Shown here in pieces: positions 41,547-49,346 of a DNA stretch of 64,000 nucleotides. The stretch lies in the NCBI GenBank assembly GCA_035652095.1, contig DASREM010000013.1:310001-374000 (forward strand), written 5' to 3'. The notes below the pieces were generated by a model, which saw only the letters and a list, made by a program, of their open reading frames with translations, was not told the origin of the DNA and did not search any database. This DNA is from DASREM01 sp035652095. Lineage in GTDB: Bacteria > Acidobacteriota > Terriglobia > Terriglobales > Acidobacteriaceae. The translations under genes were made by a program, and so were the position numbers. The stretch's first letter is position 1. Each line of letters opens with the position of its first letter.

Positions 41547-42290
41547 ATGGCGAAGAAATTCAAAATTCAGACTGACAAAGCCCTGAGCGGCAAAGTCGCG
41601 CTTGTGACCGGCGCCAACCAGGGAATCGGGTTGGCAATCGCGCGTGCGTTGGCCGCAAACGGCTGCAACCTGGTCATCACCGGCCGCGATAAGCGCAGGC
41701 TGAAGCAGGCGCTTAAGACCCTCGAGAAGGCCGGAGTTGAGGTGCTGCCTTGCCTCTGTGATGTGCGGGATCCTGAATCCGTGAATGCGCTGGCCATTGC
41801 CATCGAGGGGCGTTTTCATCGCCTGGACTTTCTGATCAACAACGCCGGCATTGCGCACCCAGGCCGCAAGGTGGACAAACTCCAGTACGAGACCTGGAAG
41901 CAGGTCATCGACACCAATCTAAATGGGCTTTTCCTGGTCACGCACACCATGCTCCCGCTGATCAGGCGCGGCGGGGCAATCGCAAACAATCTCTCGATTG
42001 CGGCAAAGCGGGTTTTTCCCGGATCGTCCGCCTACAACGCGTCCAAGCACGGAGCACTGGGCTTCACCAATACTTTGCGCGAAGAGTTACGTGGGAAGGG
42101 AATCCGCGTCATTGCGATGCTGCCAGGAGCCACCGACACCGCGATCTGGGAAACTCTCTGGCCTGAGGCGCCGCGCAAGAAAATGATGTCCGCCGAGACC
42201 GTCGCGACGGTGCTGCTGGATGCGCTGCTCCTGCCCAGGGACGGCACTGCAGAAGAGTTGCTGGTGCTGCCGGGTGCTGGAACCCTTTAG
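41547..42290 (+). CDS. Short-chain dehydrogenase, candidate pterin reductase
   Basis: 247-residue NAD(P)H-dependent reductase. The nucleotide motif is TGANQGIGLAIARAL, the structural motif is NNAGIAH, and the catalytic Ser-Tyr-Lys are in NLSIAAKRVF and YNASKHGALG. TGRDKRRLK after strand 2 suggests NADPH. It starts seven bases after folE, in the same operon as two PTPS genes. In animals and some bacteria, sepiapterin reductase (an SDR) completes tetrahydrobiopterin after PTPS, so this is the natural candidate. That assignment is from context only; close similarity to sepiapterin reductase is not obvious by eye. Confidence 0.85.
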   Translation: MAKKFKIQTDKALSGKVALVTGANQGIGLAIARALAANGCNLVITGRDKRRLKQALKTLEKAGVEVLPCLCDVRDPESVNALAIAIEGRFHRLDFLINNAGIAHPGRKVDKLQYETWKQVIDTNLNGLFLVTHTMLPLIRRGGAIANNLSIAAKRVFPGSSAYNASKHGALGFTNTLREELRGKGIRVIAMLPGATDTAIWETLWPEAPRKKMMSAETVATVLLDALLLPRDGTAEELLVLPGAGTL

Positions 42291-42359
42291 GACCTTTACT
42301 CAATCCATCACCGACGTCGCTCCTGAAATGGGGTGGGACCTCAGGCCTGCTCTAGCCGC

Positions 42360-43073
42360 CTACCAGGTTCCGTAGCGATACCGCCCCGCCCGTCGCGGCA
42401 GCAACTTGATGAGCAGAATGCCGGCTACGAAGCCTCCCACGTGCGCCCAAAACGCCACTCCACCGGTTTGGCTTGTAGTCGCGATTGCTGTGGCTGCTCC
42501 GCTTAAGAACTGAAGAAAGAACCAATACCCGAGGACGATCCATGCAGGAAGCCACCAGAAGGTGAAAAAGATAATCAACGGCACCAGGGTCAGTACTCGC
42601 GCTCGCGGATACAGAATGAAATAGGCTCCCATTACGCCCGCGATTGCGCCGCTGGCGCCGACGCTGGGCACCGACGATCCCAAGTTCAAAAGAATATGTG
42701 CGATGGAGGCTGCGAATCCGCAGACCAGGTAAAACATGAGATATGGGAAGTGTCCCAGATAATCTTCAATGTTATCGCCGAAGATCCACAACACCCACAT
42801 GTTGCCAATGATATGCAGCCATGAAGCGTGCAGAAACATAGAGGTCAGAACAGGGAAGAAGGCCTGCGGCAACGTGATCTGAGGGGCCCCCCCTAGTGCG
42901 GCCGTCACATGGCTGGGAATCACGCCAAACTCGAACATGATCACCGTAAGCGCCCGCTGGCTTTGCAGCCCGATGCTCCACTCCCACAAGAAAATCAGCG
43001 TGTTGAGCCCGATCAGGAAATACGTTATGTAGGGGGTGCTGAAGCGCGGGGTGTCATCGCGAATTGGAATCAT
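42360..43073 (-). CDS. Rhomboid intramembrane serine protease
   Basis: 237 residues with about six transmembrane helices. The catalytic Ser is in SVGASGAIAGVMGAYF and the catalytic His in FWAHVGGFVAG. The HASWLHIIGNMWVLWIFGDNIED segment is the typical rhomboid helix 2 region with its His and Asn. It cleaves membrane protein substrates within the bilayer. No operon partner: it converges on the pterin SDR and is divergent from truB by about 125 bases. Some bacterial rhomboids have extra domains; this one is the plain core. Confidence 0.9.
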   Translation of the reverse strand: MIPIRDDTPRFSTPYITYFLIGLNTLIFLWEWSIGLQSQRALTVIMFEFGVIPSHVTAALGGAPQITLPQAFFPVLTSMFLHASWLHIIGNMWVLWIFGDNIEDYLGHFPYLMFYLVCGFAASIAHILLNLGSSVPSVGASGAIAGVMGAYFILYPRARVLTLVPLIIFFTFWWLPAWIVLGYWFFLQFLSGAATAIATTSQTGGVAFWAHVGGFVAGILLIKLLPRRAGRYRYGTW

Positions 43074-43199
43074 GCGAGTTTGCCAATCGGGTCAGGGCGA
43101 AATTTGATAACTTAGAGTGAAGCCAGCCGCGCCGTTGATGGCCGCGTCCCCGAACTTCTTACGTTAACAGATTTGAAAGCTGGGAATCCTGAGCCCCAT

Positions 43200-44105
43200 A
43201 TGAACGGTGTATTGATCGTCGACAAGCCGGGCGGAATGACGTCGCATGACGTGGTGAACCGCGTGCGCCGCATTGTAGGCCAGCGCGCCGTCGGGCACCT
43301 GGGTACGCTCGATCCCTCCGCGACCGGAATTCTGCCGCTGGTGCTCGGCAATCTTACCCGGCTGGCGCAGTTCTACACCTCTTCGGAAAAAGACTATGAG
43401 GGCGTAATCCGCTTCGGGTTTTCAACAGACACTTACGACGCGGAAGGCGACCCAACCAGCCCGGCGGTCACAGTTAAAGTATCACTTGATGAAATTCGTG
43501 CGCGACTGGGTCACTTCCGGGGCGAGATCCAGCAGCTTCCGCCGCCATTCTCGGCCAAGAAGATCCAGGGGGTGCCGGCTTACAAGCTCGCTCGCAAGCA
43601 CAAGGAAGTGCCGCTGAAGCCGGTCACCGTGAATGTGAAAAGCCTGGAAGTCATCGCTCTCGATGGCGACCGGGCCTACTTCACTGCCAGCGTAGCCTCC
43701 GGCACCTACATGCGCTCGATCGCGCACGACCTTGGGCAAGAGATGGGCTGCGGTGCTCATCTGGAGTCTCTGCGGCGCACCCGGGTTGCCGAATTCGGGC
43801 TTGCTGACAGTCACAGTTTTGAGGAACTCGAACACTCGGCGCGCTTGGAAACCATGGAAGAGGTCCTTGTGCATCCGCGAAGGCTTTTGCCGGAGCTGCC
43901 CAGCGTGACTGCCAACGAAGAGAGTGCCGCCAAAATTCGTAACGGACGCGCAGTAAACTTGCCGGAACTCTCCAAGGCGAAGCTGGTGAAGGTATTCTAT
44001 GGACAAAGGGAACTGATCTGCATTGCAACTCGGGTTGCGGGAACCCTGTTTCAACCCAGGATCGTGCTCGCGGAGCCGGCGCCCCAACTTCTATATCGAG
44101 GCTAA
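43200..44105 (+). CDS. truB: tRNA pseudouridine(55) synthase
   Basis: Isomerises U55 in the T-loop of tRNAs. Around 301 residues. The catalytic Asp is in GHLGTLDPSATGILP. NGVLIVDKPGGMTSHDVV is the usual N-terminus, YEGVIRFGFSTDTYDAEG follows, and SGTYMRSIAHDLG binds RNA. The C-terminal PUA-like region runs to RIVLAEPAPQLL. The ATG at 43200 is chosen because it abuts the conserved NGVLIVDKP; a TTG nine codons upstream lacks a ribosome-binding site. DinB follows after three bases. Confidence 0.93.
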   Translation: MNGVLIVDKPGGMTSHDVVNRVRRIVGQRAVGHLGTLDPSATGILPLVLGNLTRLAQFYTSSEKDYEGVIRFGFSTDTYDAEGDPTSPAVTVKVSLDEIRARLGHFRGEIQQLPPPFSAKKIQGVPAYKLARKHKEVPLKPVTVNVKSLEVIALDGDRAYFTASVASGTYMRSIAHDLGQEMGCGAHLESLRRTRVAEFGLADSHSFEELEHSARLETMEEVLVHPRRLLPELPSVTANEESAAKIRNGRAVNLPELSKAKLVKVFYGQRELICIATRVAGTLFQPRIVLAEPAPQLLYRG

Positions 44106-44108
44106 TCA

Positions 44109-44642
44109 ATGAATCTCGCAGCTTTGGCGCTGGCCCCGGAGGCCAGCGAATATAACCCGTACTACGGTCGCTATATTTCTCTGGTTAAGACCGACAACAT
44201 CGTCGCGACGCTCGAAACCCAGGTCCAGGAGACCCTGGCCATCCTCCGGCGGGTGGATGAGTCCAAGGCAAACCACCGTTACGCTCCTGAAAAATGGACG
44301 GTGAAAGATGTCCTGGGACACATGTCTGATACTGAGCGCATCTTCGCTTACCGGGCGTTGCGGATCTCCCGCAATGACAAAACGCCGATCGAGGGCTTCG
44401 AACAGGATGACTACGTGCGCTCCGGGCCTTTCTGCAATTGCCGCTGGAGCGATCTGGTGGACGAATTCGGCGCCATTCGCAGGACCACCGTATTCCTGTT
44501 CCGCGGCCTGAGCGAAGAGGCCTGGAGCCGCCGGGGAACCGCCAGTGACTATGAAGTGAGTGTGCGAGCCCTGGCCCACATCATTGCCGGGCATGAGTTG
44601 CATCACCGGAAGGTGTTGAAAGAGAAGTACGGGATCAGCTGA
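44109..44642 (+). CDS. DinB-superfamily four-helix metalloprotein
   Basis: 177 residues with an all-helical pattern. The DinB metal site would be His in VLGHMSDTERIFAYR and two His in AGHELHHRKVLKEKYG. EKWTVKDVLGHM is typical. DinB-like proteins include bacillithiol and mycothiol transferases and damage-inducible proteins; this member has no assigned activity. It starts three bases after the truB stop and is surely cotranscribed. Confidence 0.85.
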   Translation: MNLAALALAPEASEYNPYYGRYISLVKTDNIVATLETQVQETLAILRRVDESKANHRYAPEKWTVKDVLGHMSDTERIFAYRALRISRNDKTPIEGFEQDDYVRSGPFCNCRWSDLVDEFGAIRRTTVFLFRGLSEEAWSRRGTASDYEVSVRALAHIIAGHELHHRKVLKEKYGIS

Positions 44643-44726
44643 AAGCTGAAAGAGACGGTTTCGACTGATGCTTCAGCCAGAATCGCAATGTCCGATAACA
44701 AGTATTATGTAAAGTGTTGGGCGTGA

Positions 44727-45035
44727 CTATGGCTTAATCGCCTGCTGTAGTTCTTCCCGAAAGCGCCTGAGCGTTTCCAGCCTCTCGGGCGTTGCCTCGA
44801 CAATCTGCTCTTTCGCCTGGAACACCTGCCGCCCGTCCTTCTCAATCAGGACGCCTAAGGCCTCTCCCAGTCTCCATCCGGGAGTGCCCAGTATCTGTAA
44901 GCCGTTTGGGTCTGGAACCAGGATCGCGATGCACTGGTCGCGCACTATGCCTACGCACTTGGGAAAACGGTCGAAGACCTCGAATTCGAATCCCGCCATG
45001 TAGAGGCGTTGCAGTTGCTCGGCGGGATCAGGCAT
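44727..45035 (-). CDS. Small conserved-looking hypothetical protein
   Basis: 102 residues, no family recognised. It shows an alternating hydrophobic core (VGIVRDQCIAILVPDPNG, then ILGTPGWRLGEALGVLIEKDG) and a C-terminal helix (RLETLRRFREELQQAI). The composition is like that of a real protein rather than an antisense frame. It lies 46 bases downstream of the bifunctional nuclease gene on the same strand, with an AT-rich TTGATTGTTGATTGTTG-like stretch between them. Confidence 0.5.
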   Translation of the reverse strand: MPDPAEQLQRLYMAGFEFEVFDRFPKCVGIVRDQCIAILVPDPNGLQILGTPGWRLGEALGVLIEKDGRQVFQAKEQIVEATPERLETLRRFREELQQAIKP

Positions 45036-45081
45036 TGGAAGTTGTTTATGTTTTGATTGTTGATTGTTGAATGAACAACAA

Positions 45082-45567
45082 TCACATCTTGTAGCGGCCC
45101 ATGTCCTCGTCGTTCAGACCTTCCAGCCATTTGCGCAGTTCTTCGCTGGTGACCCGGTCTGAGACGTTGGCGGCGAGTTTGGAATTCTTCAGCACATCGT
45201 CTTCCACGTAAATCGGGCAGTCCACGCGCAGGGCCAACGCCAGCGCATCCGATGGACGGGAATCGATCGAGATCACCCGTCCCTCCTTCTCCAGCCAGAT
45301 CACGGCAAAGAAGGTGTCGTCGCGCAGTTCGGTTACCACCACCTTGTGGACATTCGCATCCAGTCCGACCAGCACGTTCTTGATCAAGTCGTGAGTCATG
45401 GGACGCGGAGTGCTGACCTTCTCGATCTCCAGTGCGATGGCGTTGGCCTCGTAAATTCCCACCCAGATCGGCAGCACCGTGTCGGTCCCAACGTCCTTCA
45501 AAATCACGATGGGCATGTTGGTAACCGGGTCCATCATGAGCCCGCGAATTTTCATCTCCACTTCCAT
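45082..45567 (-). CDS. Bifunctional nuclease family protein (DUF151)
   Basis: 161 residues. The block ILPIWVGIYEANAIALEIEK-type (here VLPIWVGIYEANAIALE), followed by RPMTHDLIKNVL and then SIDSRPSDALALALRVDCPIY, is the DUF151 signature. Plant and bacterial members have RNase/DNase activity. GGAG lies seven bases before the ATG. It begins 21 bases after miaB, so both form an operon; that neighbourhood is consistent with RNA metabolism. Confidence 0.88.
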   Translation of the reverse strand: MEVEMKIRGLMMDPVTNMPIVILKDVGTDTVLPIWVGIYEANAIALEIEKVSTPRPMTHDLIKNVLVGLDANVHKVVVTELRDDTFFAVIWLEKEGRVISIDSRPSDALALALRVDCPIYVEDDVLKNSKLAANVSDRVTSEELRKWLEGLNDEDMGRYKM

Positions 45568-45588
45568 CGTGATCTCCCAATCTGCTCC

Positions 45589-46917
45589 TTATACCACCAT
45601 TTCGCCCACAAGGCTGTTTGGGAACGTTCCCGTGGTCACTACATTGACGTAGCTGCCGGGCACGGGGACTGCACCCTCAACCGCCTTGAAATTCATGACC
45701 TTGTTCTGAGAAGTTCGTCCAACCCATTGCTTCCTGGCTTCGTTCTTCCCTTCAACCATGACTTCCAGGATTTGCCCCAAGTGTTTTCCATTGCGCCGTT
45801 TCTGTATGTCCCGCTGCTTTTCTAGCACCACGTTCAAACGCTGGGCCTTCTCCTCATCGGGAATCGCGTCTTCCATGTTCAGCGCGGGAGTGTTCGGCCG
45901 GGGCGAATACTTGAAGCCGAAGACCGCATCGTACTCAACCTCTTCCAGTAACGAGAGCGTCTCCTGAAATTCCGTTTCCGTTTCTCCCGGGAAGCCGACA
46001 ATGATGTCGGAGGTCAGACTGATGTCGCGCTTCGCCGCTTTTACCCATGAGATGCGCTCCAGGTACTGGTCGCGGGTATAGAGCCTCTGCATGGCATCCA
46101 GAACCCGAGTAGACCCGCTCTGCACTGGCAGGTGGACGTGATCGCAGAGCGTCGGGACCGCATCGATCGCCTCAACGATGTCTCGGCCGAAATCGCGTGG
46201 ATGCGAAGTGGTGAACCTGACCCGCCGGATCCCTGAAACCTGCCCGACCTCAGCCAGCAATTCGGCAAACGAGCGCTTCCCTGCCGGATCTTTGTAGGAA
46301 TTTACGTTCTGCCCGAGCAGTTGAATTTCCGTGTAGCCGAGATTCGCCATCTGCCGCGCTTCGGCCAGCACCGAATCCGAAGTCCGGCTCCGCTCTTTCC
46401 CTCGAGTAAACGGAACCACGCAATAGGCGCAGAACTTGTCGCAGCCCTCGATGATGGTGATGTACCCGCGATGAGGATTGGTGCGCGAGGTGAACTCGGT
46501 TTCAAAGCATTTGTCAGTCTGGCGGTCGTCGAGCCCCGTCACATGCCGTTCGCCGGCCTCGATCTGCACCAGCATCTCGGGAAGGTTGCGGTAGGAGGCC
46601 GAACCGCACACCATGGAGACATGCGGCGCGCGCTCGAATATCTTCTCGCCCTCCTGTTGGGCCACACACCCCAATACTCCGAAGCGCTTGCCTTGCGCCT
46701 GCAGTTTCTTGTAGTCGGCGAGGCGATGAAAGACTTTCTGCTCGGCCTTGTCGCGGATTGAGCAGGTGTTGTAGAGGATCAGCCCCGCCTCCTCGACCGT
46801 CTGCACCTGGCGGTACCCCTCCGACACCAGCGTTCCAATGACCTTCTCCGAGTCATGGACATTCATCTGGCAACCGAAGGTTTCGAGGTAGAAGGTCTTG
46901 TCGTGAGCAGGCGCCAT
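45589..46917 (-). CDS. miaB: tRNA-2-methylthio-N6-dimethylallyladenosine synthase
   Basis: Radical-SAM enzyme that methylthiolates i6A37 of tRNAs. 442 residues. The N-terminal methylthiotransferase domain has three cluster Cys (TFGCQMNVHDSE, YNTCSIRDKAE, LGCVAQQEG). The radical-SAM motif is GCDKFCAYCVVPFTRG. A C-terminal TRAM domain (QILEVMVEGKNEARKQWVGRT start region) ends the protein. All domains are intact. First gene of miaB-DUF151 on the minus strand; an isolated ATG start is clear. Confidence 0.95.
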   Translation of the reverse strand: MAPAHDKTFYLETFGCQMNVHDSEKVIGTLVSEGYRQVQTVEEAGLILYNTCSIRDKAEQKVFHRLADYKKLQAQGKRFGVLGCVAQQEGEKIFERAPHVSMVCGSASYRNLPEMLVQIEAGERHVTGLDDRQTDKCFETEFTSRTNPHRGYITIIEGCDKFCAYCVVPFTRGKERSRTSDSVLAEARQMANLGYTEIQLLGQNVNSYKDPAGKRSFAELLAEVGQVSGIRRVRFTTSHPRDFGRDIVEAIDAVPTLCDHVHLPVQSGSTRVLDAMQRLYTRDQYLERISWVKAAKRDISLTSDIIVGFPGETETEFQETLSLLEEVEYDAVFGFKYSPRPNTPALNMEDAIPDEEKAQRLNVVLEKQRDIQKRRNGKHLGQILEVMVEGKNEARKQWVGRTSQNKVMNFKAVEGAVPVPGSYVNVVTTGTFPNSLVGEMVV

Positions 46918-46965
46918 CTTCAGCCAAGTATAACGCAGGAATGAGGCGTACTTGGCGTCGAGCCG

Positions 46966-47457
46966 CTACGATGGGCCCGCATTCCTGGTGTCCACCGTCT
47001 CTCCCCTCTCAACAAATGCTTGCATCCAGGCCAGGACGCGTGGCCAGCCTCCGCCGTAGTTCTTGGCGCCTTCCGGATCTTCCGCAAGCCCGGAGTGACG
47101 GATCTTCAGCAGCGTGCCGCCGTTACTCGGGGTTAAATCCCAGCGGACTTTGCTCTCGCGAAAATCGCGCCAACTTGAACGCCAGGTGTAAATCAGCAGT
47201 TTGGGTGGAACGATTTCCAGATACTCGCCTTCGACTTGAAACTGACCCCCGGCTTCACTCGTGCCCACGCTCTTCCATTTCCCGCCAACCCGCAGGTCTG
47301 CTTCCCAATCCACGCAGCGATACATGCCGCTCTGCCCCCACCACTGCAAAAGCTGGAGAGGGTCGGTGATGGCTTGATAGACACGCTCGGGCGGAGCCGC
47401 AATAAAAATCTCCCCGTGAATTGCATCCTGATCGGGAGTAAGGGCAAGCGTGGACAT
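46966..47457 (-). CDS. SRPBCC / AHSA1-type protein
   Basis: 163 residues, a helix-grip fold of the AHA1-C-terminal type. EIFIAAPPERVYQAITDP starts the domain, WWGQSGM and DLRVGGKWKS follow, and GGWPRVLAWMQAFVE is the closing long helix. These proteins bind hydrophobic ligands and are often cotranscribed with an ArsR regulator, as here. It lies 23 bases after the small exported protein and is the last gene of the ArsR operon. Ligand unknown. Confidence 0.85.
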   Translation of the reverse strand: MSTLALTPDQDAIHGEIFIAAPPERVYQAITDPLQLLQWWGQSGMYRCVDWEADLRVGGKWKSVGTSEAGGQFQVEGEYLEIVPPKLLIYTWRSSWRDFRESKVRWDLTPSNGGTLLKIRHSGLAEDPEGAKNYGGGWPRVLAWMQAFVERGETVDTRNAGPS

Positions 47458-47480
47458 GAGCAGTCTCCTATTAATGCGAA

Positions 47481-47960
47481 TCAGTTCTTGCGCTGCAACT
47501 CCATGTGCTCCACCTGGTTTTGTCCGTTCTTAGCGAAGGTCCAATCCTCAGTGTAGTGATTTGCGTCCACAAAAGTGAAAACCGCGTGATGCATGTGTCC
47601 GGCTTGCGGGCTGTCGAGATTGGTTGCATCCAGGAAATCGAAGGTCAGTGTCTTTCCATCCGGCGACAGCGTCCCTACCATGCGCGGCTGATTGCCGGCG
47701 CCGCAGTAATGAGTCATGAGCAGACGACTTCCATCCATCGCGAACATGCTCACCATCGAGTGCTCGCTCATGTCGGCCATGACCGCCGACCCGCCCGACA
47801 CCACCCGATATGTCACTTCCCCGCTCATCCCATCGCGGCCCTTTTGTGTCCATGTTCCGGCGAGTGCTTTGAGTTTGTCGAATGAACTCTGCGCACTGGA
47901 CTGTGCCAAGGCGGAGGTTGCGGCAAGTACGACGGCACAAGCAACGATATAGCGCTTCAT
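47481..47960 (-). CDS. Exported lipocalin-like protein
   Basis: 159 residues. The signal peptide is MKRYIVACAVVLAATSALAQ. The mature part reads as a small beta barrel: LAGTWTQKG, SGEVTYRVVSGGSAVMADM, LLMTHYCGAGNQPRM and MHHAVFTFVDANHYTEDW. The THYCGAGNQPRM type motif recurs in acidobacterial exported proteins of the DUF1579 style. AAGGAG precedes the ATG at 47960; the frame extends upstream antisense to the ArsR gene but that part is not coding. Middle gene of the ArsR operon. Ligand and role unknown. Confidence 0.72.
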   Translation of the reverse strand: MKRYIVACAVVLAATSALAQSSAQSSFDKLKALAGTWTQKGRDGMSGEVTYRVVSGGSAVMADMSEHSMVSMFAMDGSRLLMTHYCGAGNQPRMVGTLSPDGKTLTFDFLDATNLDSPQAGHMHHAVFTFVDANHYTEDWTFAKNGQNQVEHMELQRKN

Positions 47961-48004
47961 TTTTGTCTCCTTGTTGACGTTCAGCGATTTCGTCCAGACT
48001 GCTC

Positions 48005-48373
48005 TCAGCCCCCGGAACTTTTCTTCAAGCCTGCTTCTTTCGCGTACTCGGCTTCCACGAAGCCCTTCAAATTGTTCAGGCTGGCGCTCCAGAATGCACG
48101 ATACTGCTGCAACCACGAATCTACTGCCTTCAGAGGAGTGGGGTTGAGTTGGTAGAAGCGATGTCTTCCCTCCCGTTGCTCCTCCACCAGGTGGGCCTTT
48201 CGAAGTAGACGAAGATGCTTGGAAATCGCCGGCCGTGACATGGGGAACGCGCTGGCAATCTCGCCCGCAGGCCGCCTGCCCCGGCGTAATAGGTCCAGAA
48301 CCGCCCGCCGCGTGGGGTCCGCAAGCGCCTGGAAAGTCGACTCCCGGGGATATGTAACCGATCGGTTTCGCAT
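48005..48373 (-). CDS. ArsR-family transcriptional regulator
   Basis: 122-residue winged-helix repressor. The HTH is GEIASAFPMSRPAISKHLRLL and the wing RKAHLVEEQREGRHRFYQL; ADPTRRAVLDLL is the family start. No cysteine metal-box of the ArsR sensor type is visible, so this is the metal-independent subgroup that is cotranscribed with AHSA1 proteins. The gene is the first of the operon regulator / exported protein / SRPBCC. Two palindromes at its own start suggest autorepression. Confidence 0.9.
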   Translation of the reverse strand: MRNRSVTYPRESTFQALADPTRRAVLDLLRRGRRPAGEIASAFPMSRPAISKHLRLLRKAHLVEEQREGRHRFYQLNPTPLKAVDSWLQQYRAFWSASLNNLKGFVEAEYAKEAGLKKSSGG

Positions 48374-48395
48374 AATGCGTAACCATACGGTTACG
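48356..48395 (-). promoter_or_regulatory. Two adjacent palindromic operators at the start of the ArsR gene
   Basis: AACCGATCGGTT (48356-48367) is a perfect 12-bp palindrome within codons 3-6. CGTAACC (48378-48384) pairs with GGTTACG (48389-48395) around an ATAC centre just before the ATG. Both share the AACC/GGTT half-site, fitting an autorepressing dimer. Confidence 0.6.
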
Positions 48396-48494
48396 TACTG
48401 CGGTTTGTTAAGCCGGTACTTGCAAAAATTTATCTGGCCTTAACCGAGGCCGATTCCGACCATGCTAGACTCTGCGGATTGTCGAGGAGGAGTT

Positions 48495-48677
48495 ATGGCC
48501 AAAGTAATGCGCTGTGCCGATGTAGTGGGAACCTGTGACTTTGTAGCTCGCGGCAATTCCGAACAGGAGATCCTGGAGCAGGCGGCTGAACACGCGCGGG
48601 CCGCTCACGACATGCACGAGATCACGCCCGAAGTGGCTGAAAAGGTCCGAAGCGCCATCCGCGACGAAGCCGCCTAG
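48495..48677 (+). CDS. DUF1059 small protein
   Basis: 60 residues. KVMRCADVVGTCDFVARGNSE is the core of the DUF1059 family, with two cysteines (C-x5-C), and AAEHARAAHDMHEI is the helical end with two His. GAGGAGGAG stands just before the ATG. The function of the family is unknown; the Cys/His pattern hints at metal binding. Divergent from the ArsR operon, convergent with pdxT. Confidence 0.8.
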   Translation: MAKVMRCADVVGTCDFVARGNSEQEILEQAAEHARAAHDMHEITPEVAEKVRSAIRDEAA

Positions 48678-48689
48678 GCCCCGGCGAAG

Positions 48690-49253
48690 TTAATTGTGTC
48701 CGTTTCGCACCAGGTCCAGAAATGCCTGGTGGACACGCGAGTCTGCGCTCAATTCAGGATGGAAGGTGGCAGCCATCGCCCTGCCCTGCCGCACCGCGAC
48801 CGGATCTGCGCCTTCGGTCGCCAGTACTTCGACTTCAGAACCCACGCGCTCAATCCTGGGAGCGCGGATGAAGACCATTTCAGCGGGCGATCCGCGGAAC
48901 AGCCCCGTGCGGATGGAACTGTCAATCTGGCGGCCGTAAGCGTTGCGGCGAATCCCGATATCCAGGGCGCCCAGTCCGACCTGCCTTGGATTTTCGACCT
49001 CCTGCGCCAGCAGGATCGCGCCCGCACAGGTCCCGAACGTAGGCTTCACGCGCACGAATTGCTTCAGCTTCTCGAACCCGGCTTCGCCCAGCAGCTTGAG
49101 AAAAGTGCTGGACTCCCCGCCAGGAATGACGAGTCCGTCGATCTGATCGAGTTGCTCAGGCTTTTTCACCAGCACCACATTCGCCCCGAGTTCCTCGAGT
49201 CGTTTGCGATGCGCGTCGAAATCGCCCTGGAGAGCTAGGACGCCGATTGTCAT
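48690..49253 (-). CDS. pdxT: Pyridoxal 5'-phosphate synthase glutaminase subunit
   Basis: Releases ammonia from glutamine for PdxS. 187 residues. The catalytic Cys is in FGTCAGAILLA and the His/Glu in TFHPELS; GGESST near residue 46 binds glutamine. IGVLALQGDFDAH is the standard N-terminus. It lies just downstream of pdxS on the minus strand, separated by about 90 bases of inverted-repeat sequence, so it may be partly controlled separately. Confidence 0.93.
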   Translation of the reverse strand: MTIGVLALQGDFDAHRKRLEELGANVVLVKKPEQLDQIDGLVIPGGESSTFLKLLGEAGFEKLKQFVRVKPTFGTCAGAILLAQEVENPRQVGLGALDIGIRRNAYGRQIDSSIRTGLFRGSPAEMVFIRAPRIERVGSEVEVLATEGADPVAVRQGRAMAATFHPELSADSRVHQAFLDLVRNGHN

Positions 49254-49267
49254 AAGAGCATTTAGCA

Positions 49268-49341
49268 GTCAGCATTCGGCATTCAGTCAGCAACGATTGG
49301 CTTGGATCAGCTGAATGCTGACGGCTGAGTGCTGAATGCCG
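49268..49341. repeat. Interlocked inverted repeats between pdxS and pdxT
   Basis: GTCAGCATTC (49268-49277) pairs with GAATGCTGAC (49313-49322), and CGGCATTCAG (49277-49286) with CTGAATGCCG (49332-49341), each over 10 perfect bases. The order left1-left2-right1-right2 makes the two stems alternative, or pseudoknot-like. It resembles an extragenic repeat. Confidence 0.55.
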
Positions 49342-49346
49342 GTTGT

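Noticed and set aside
47961..48386. N-terminal extension of the exported lipocalin-like protein
   Set aside because: Antisense-like overlap with the ArsR gene; the signal peptide starts at 47960 with AAGGAG before it.
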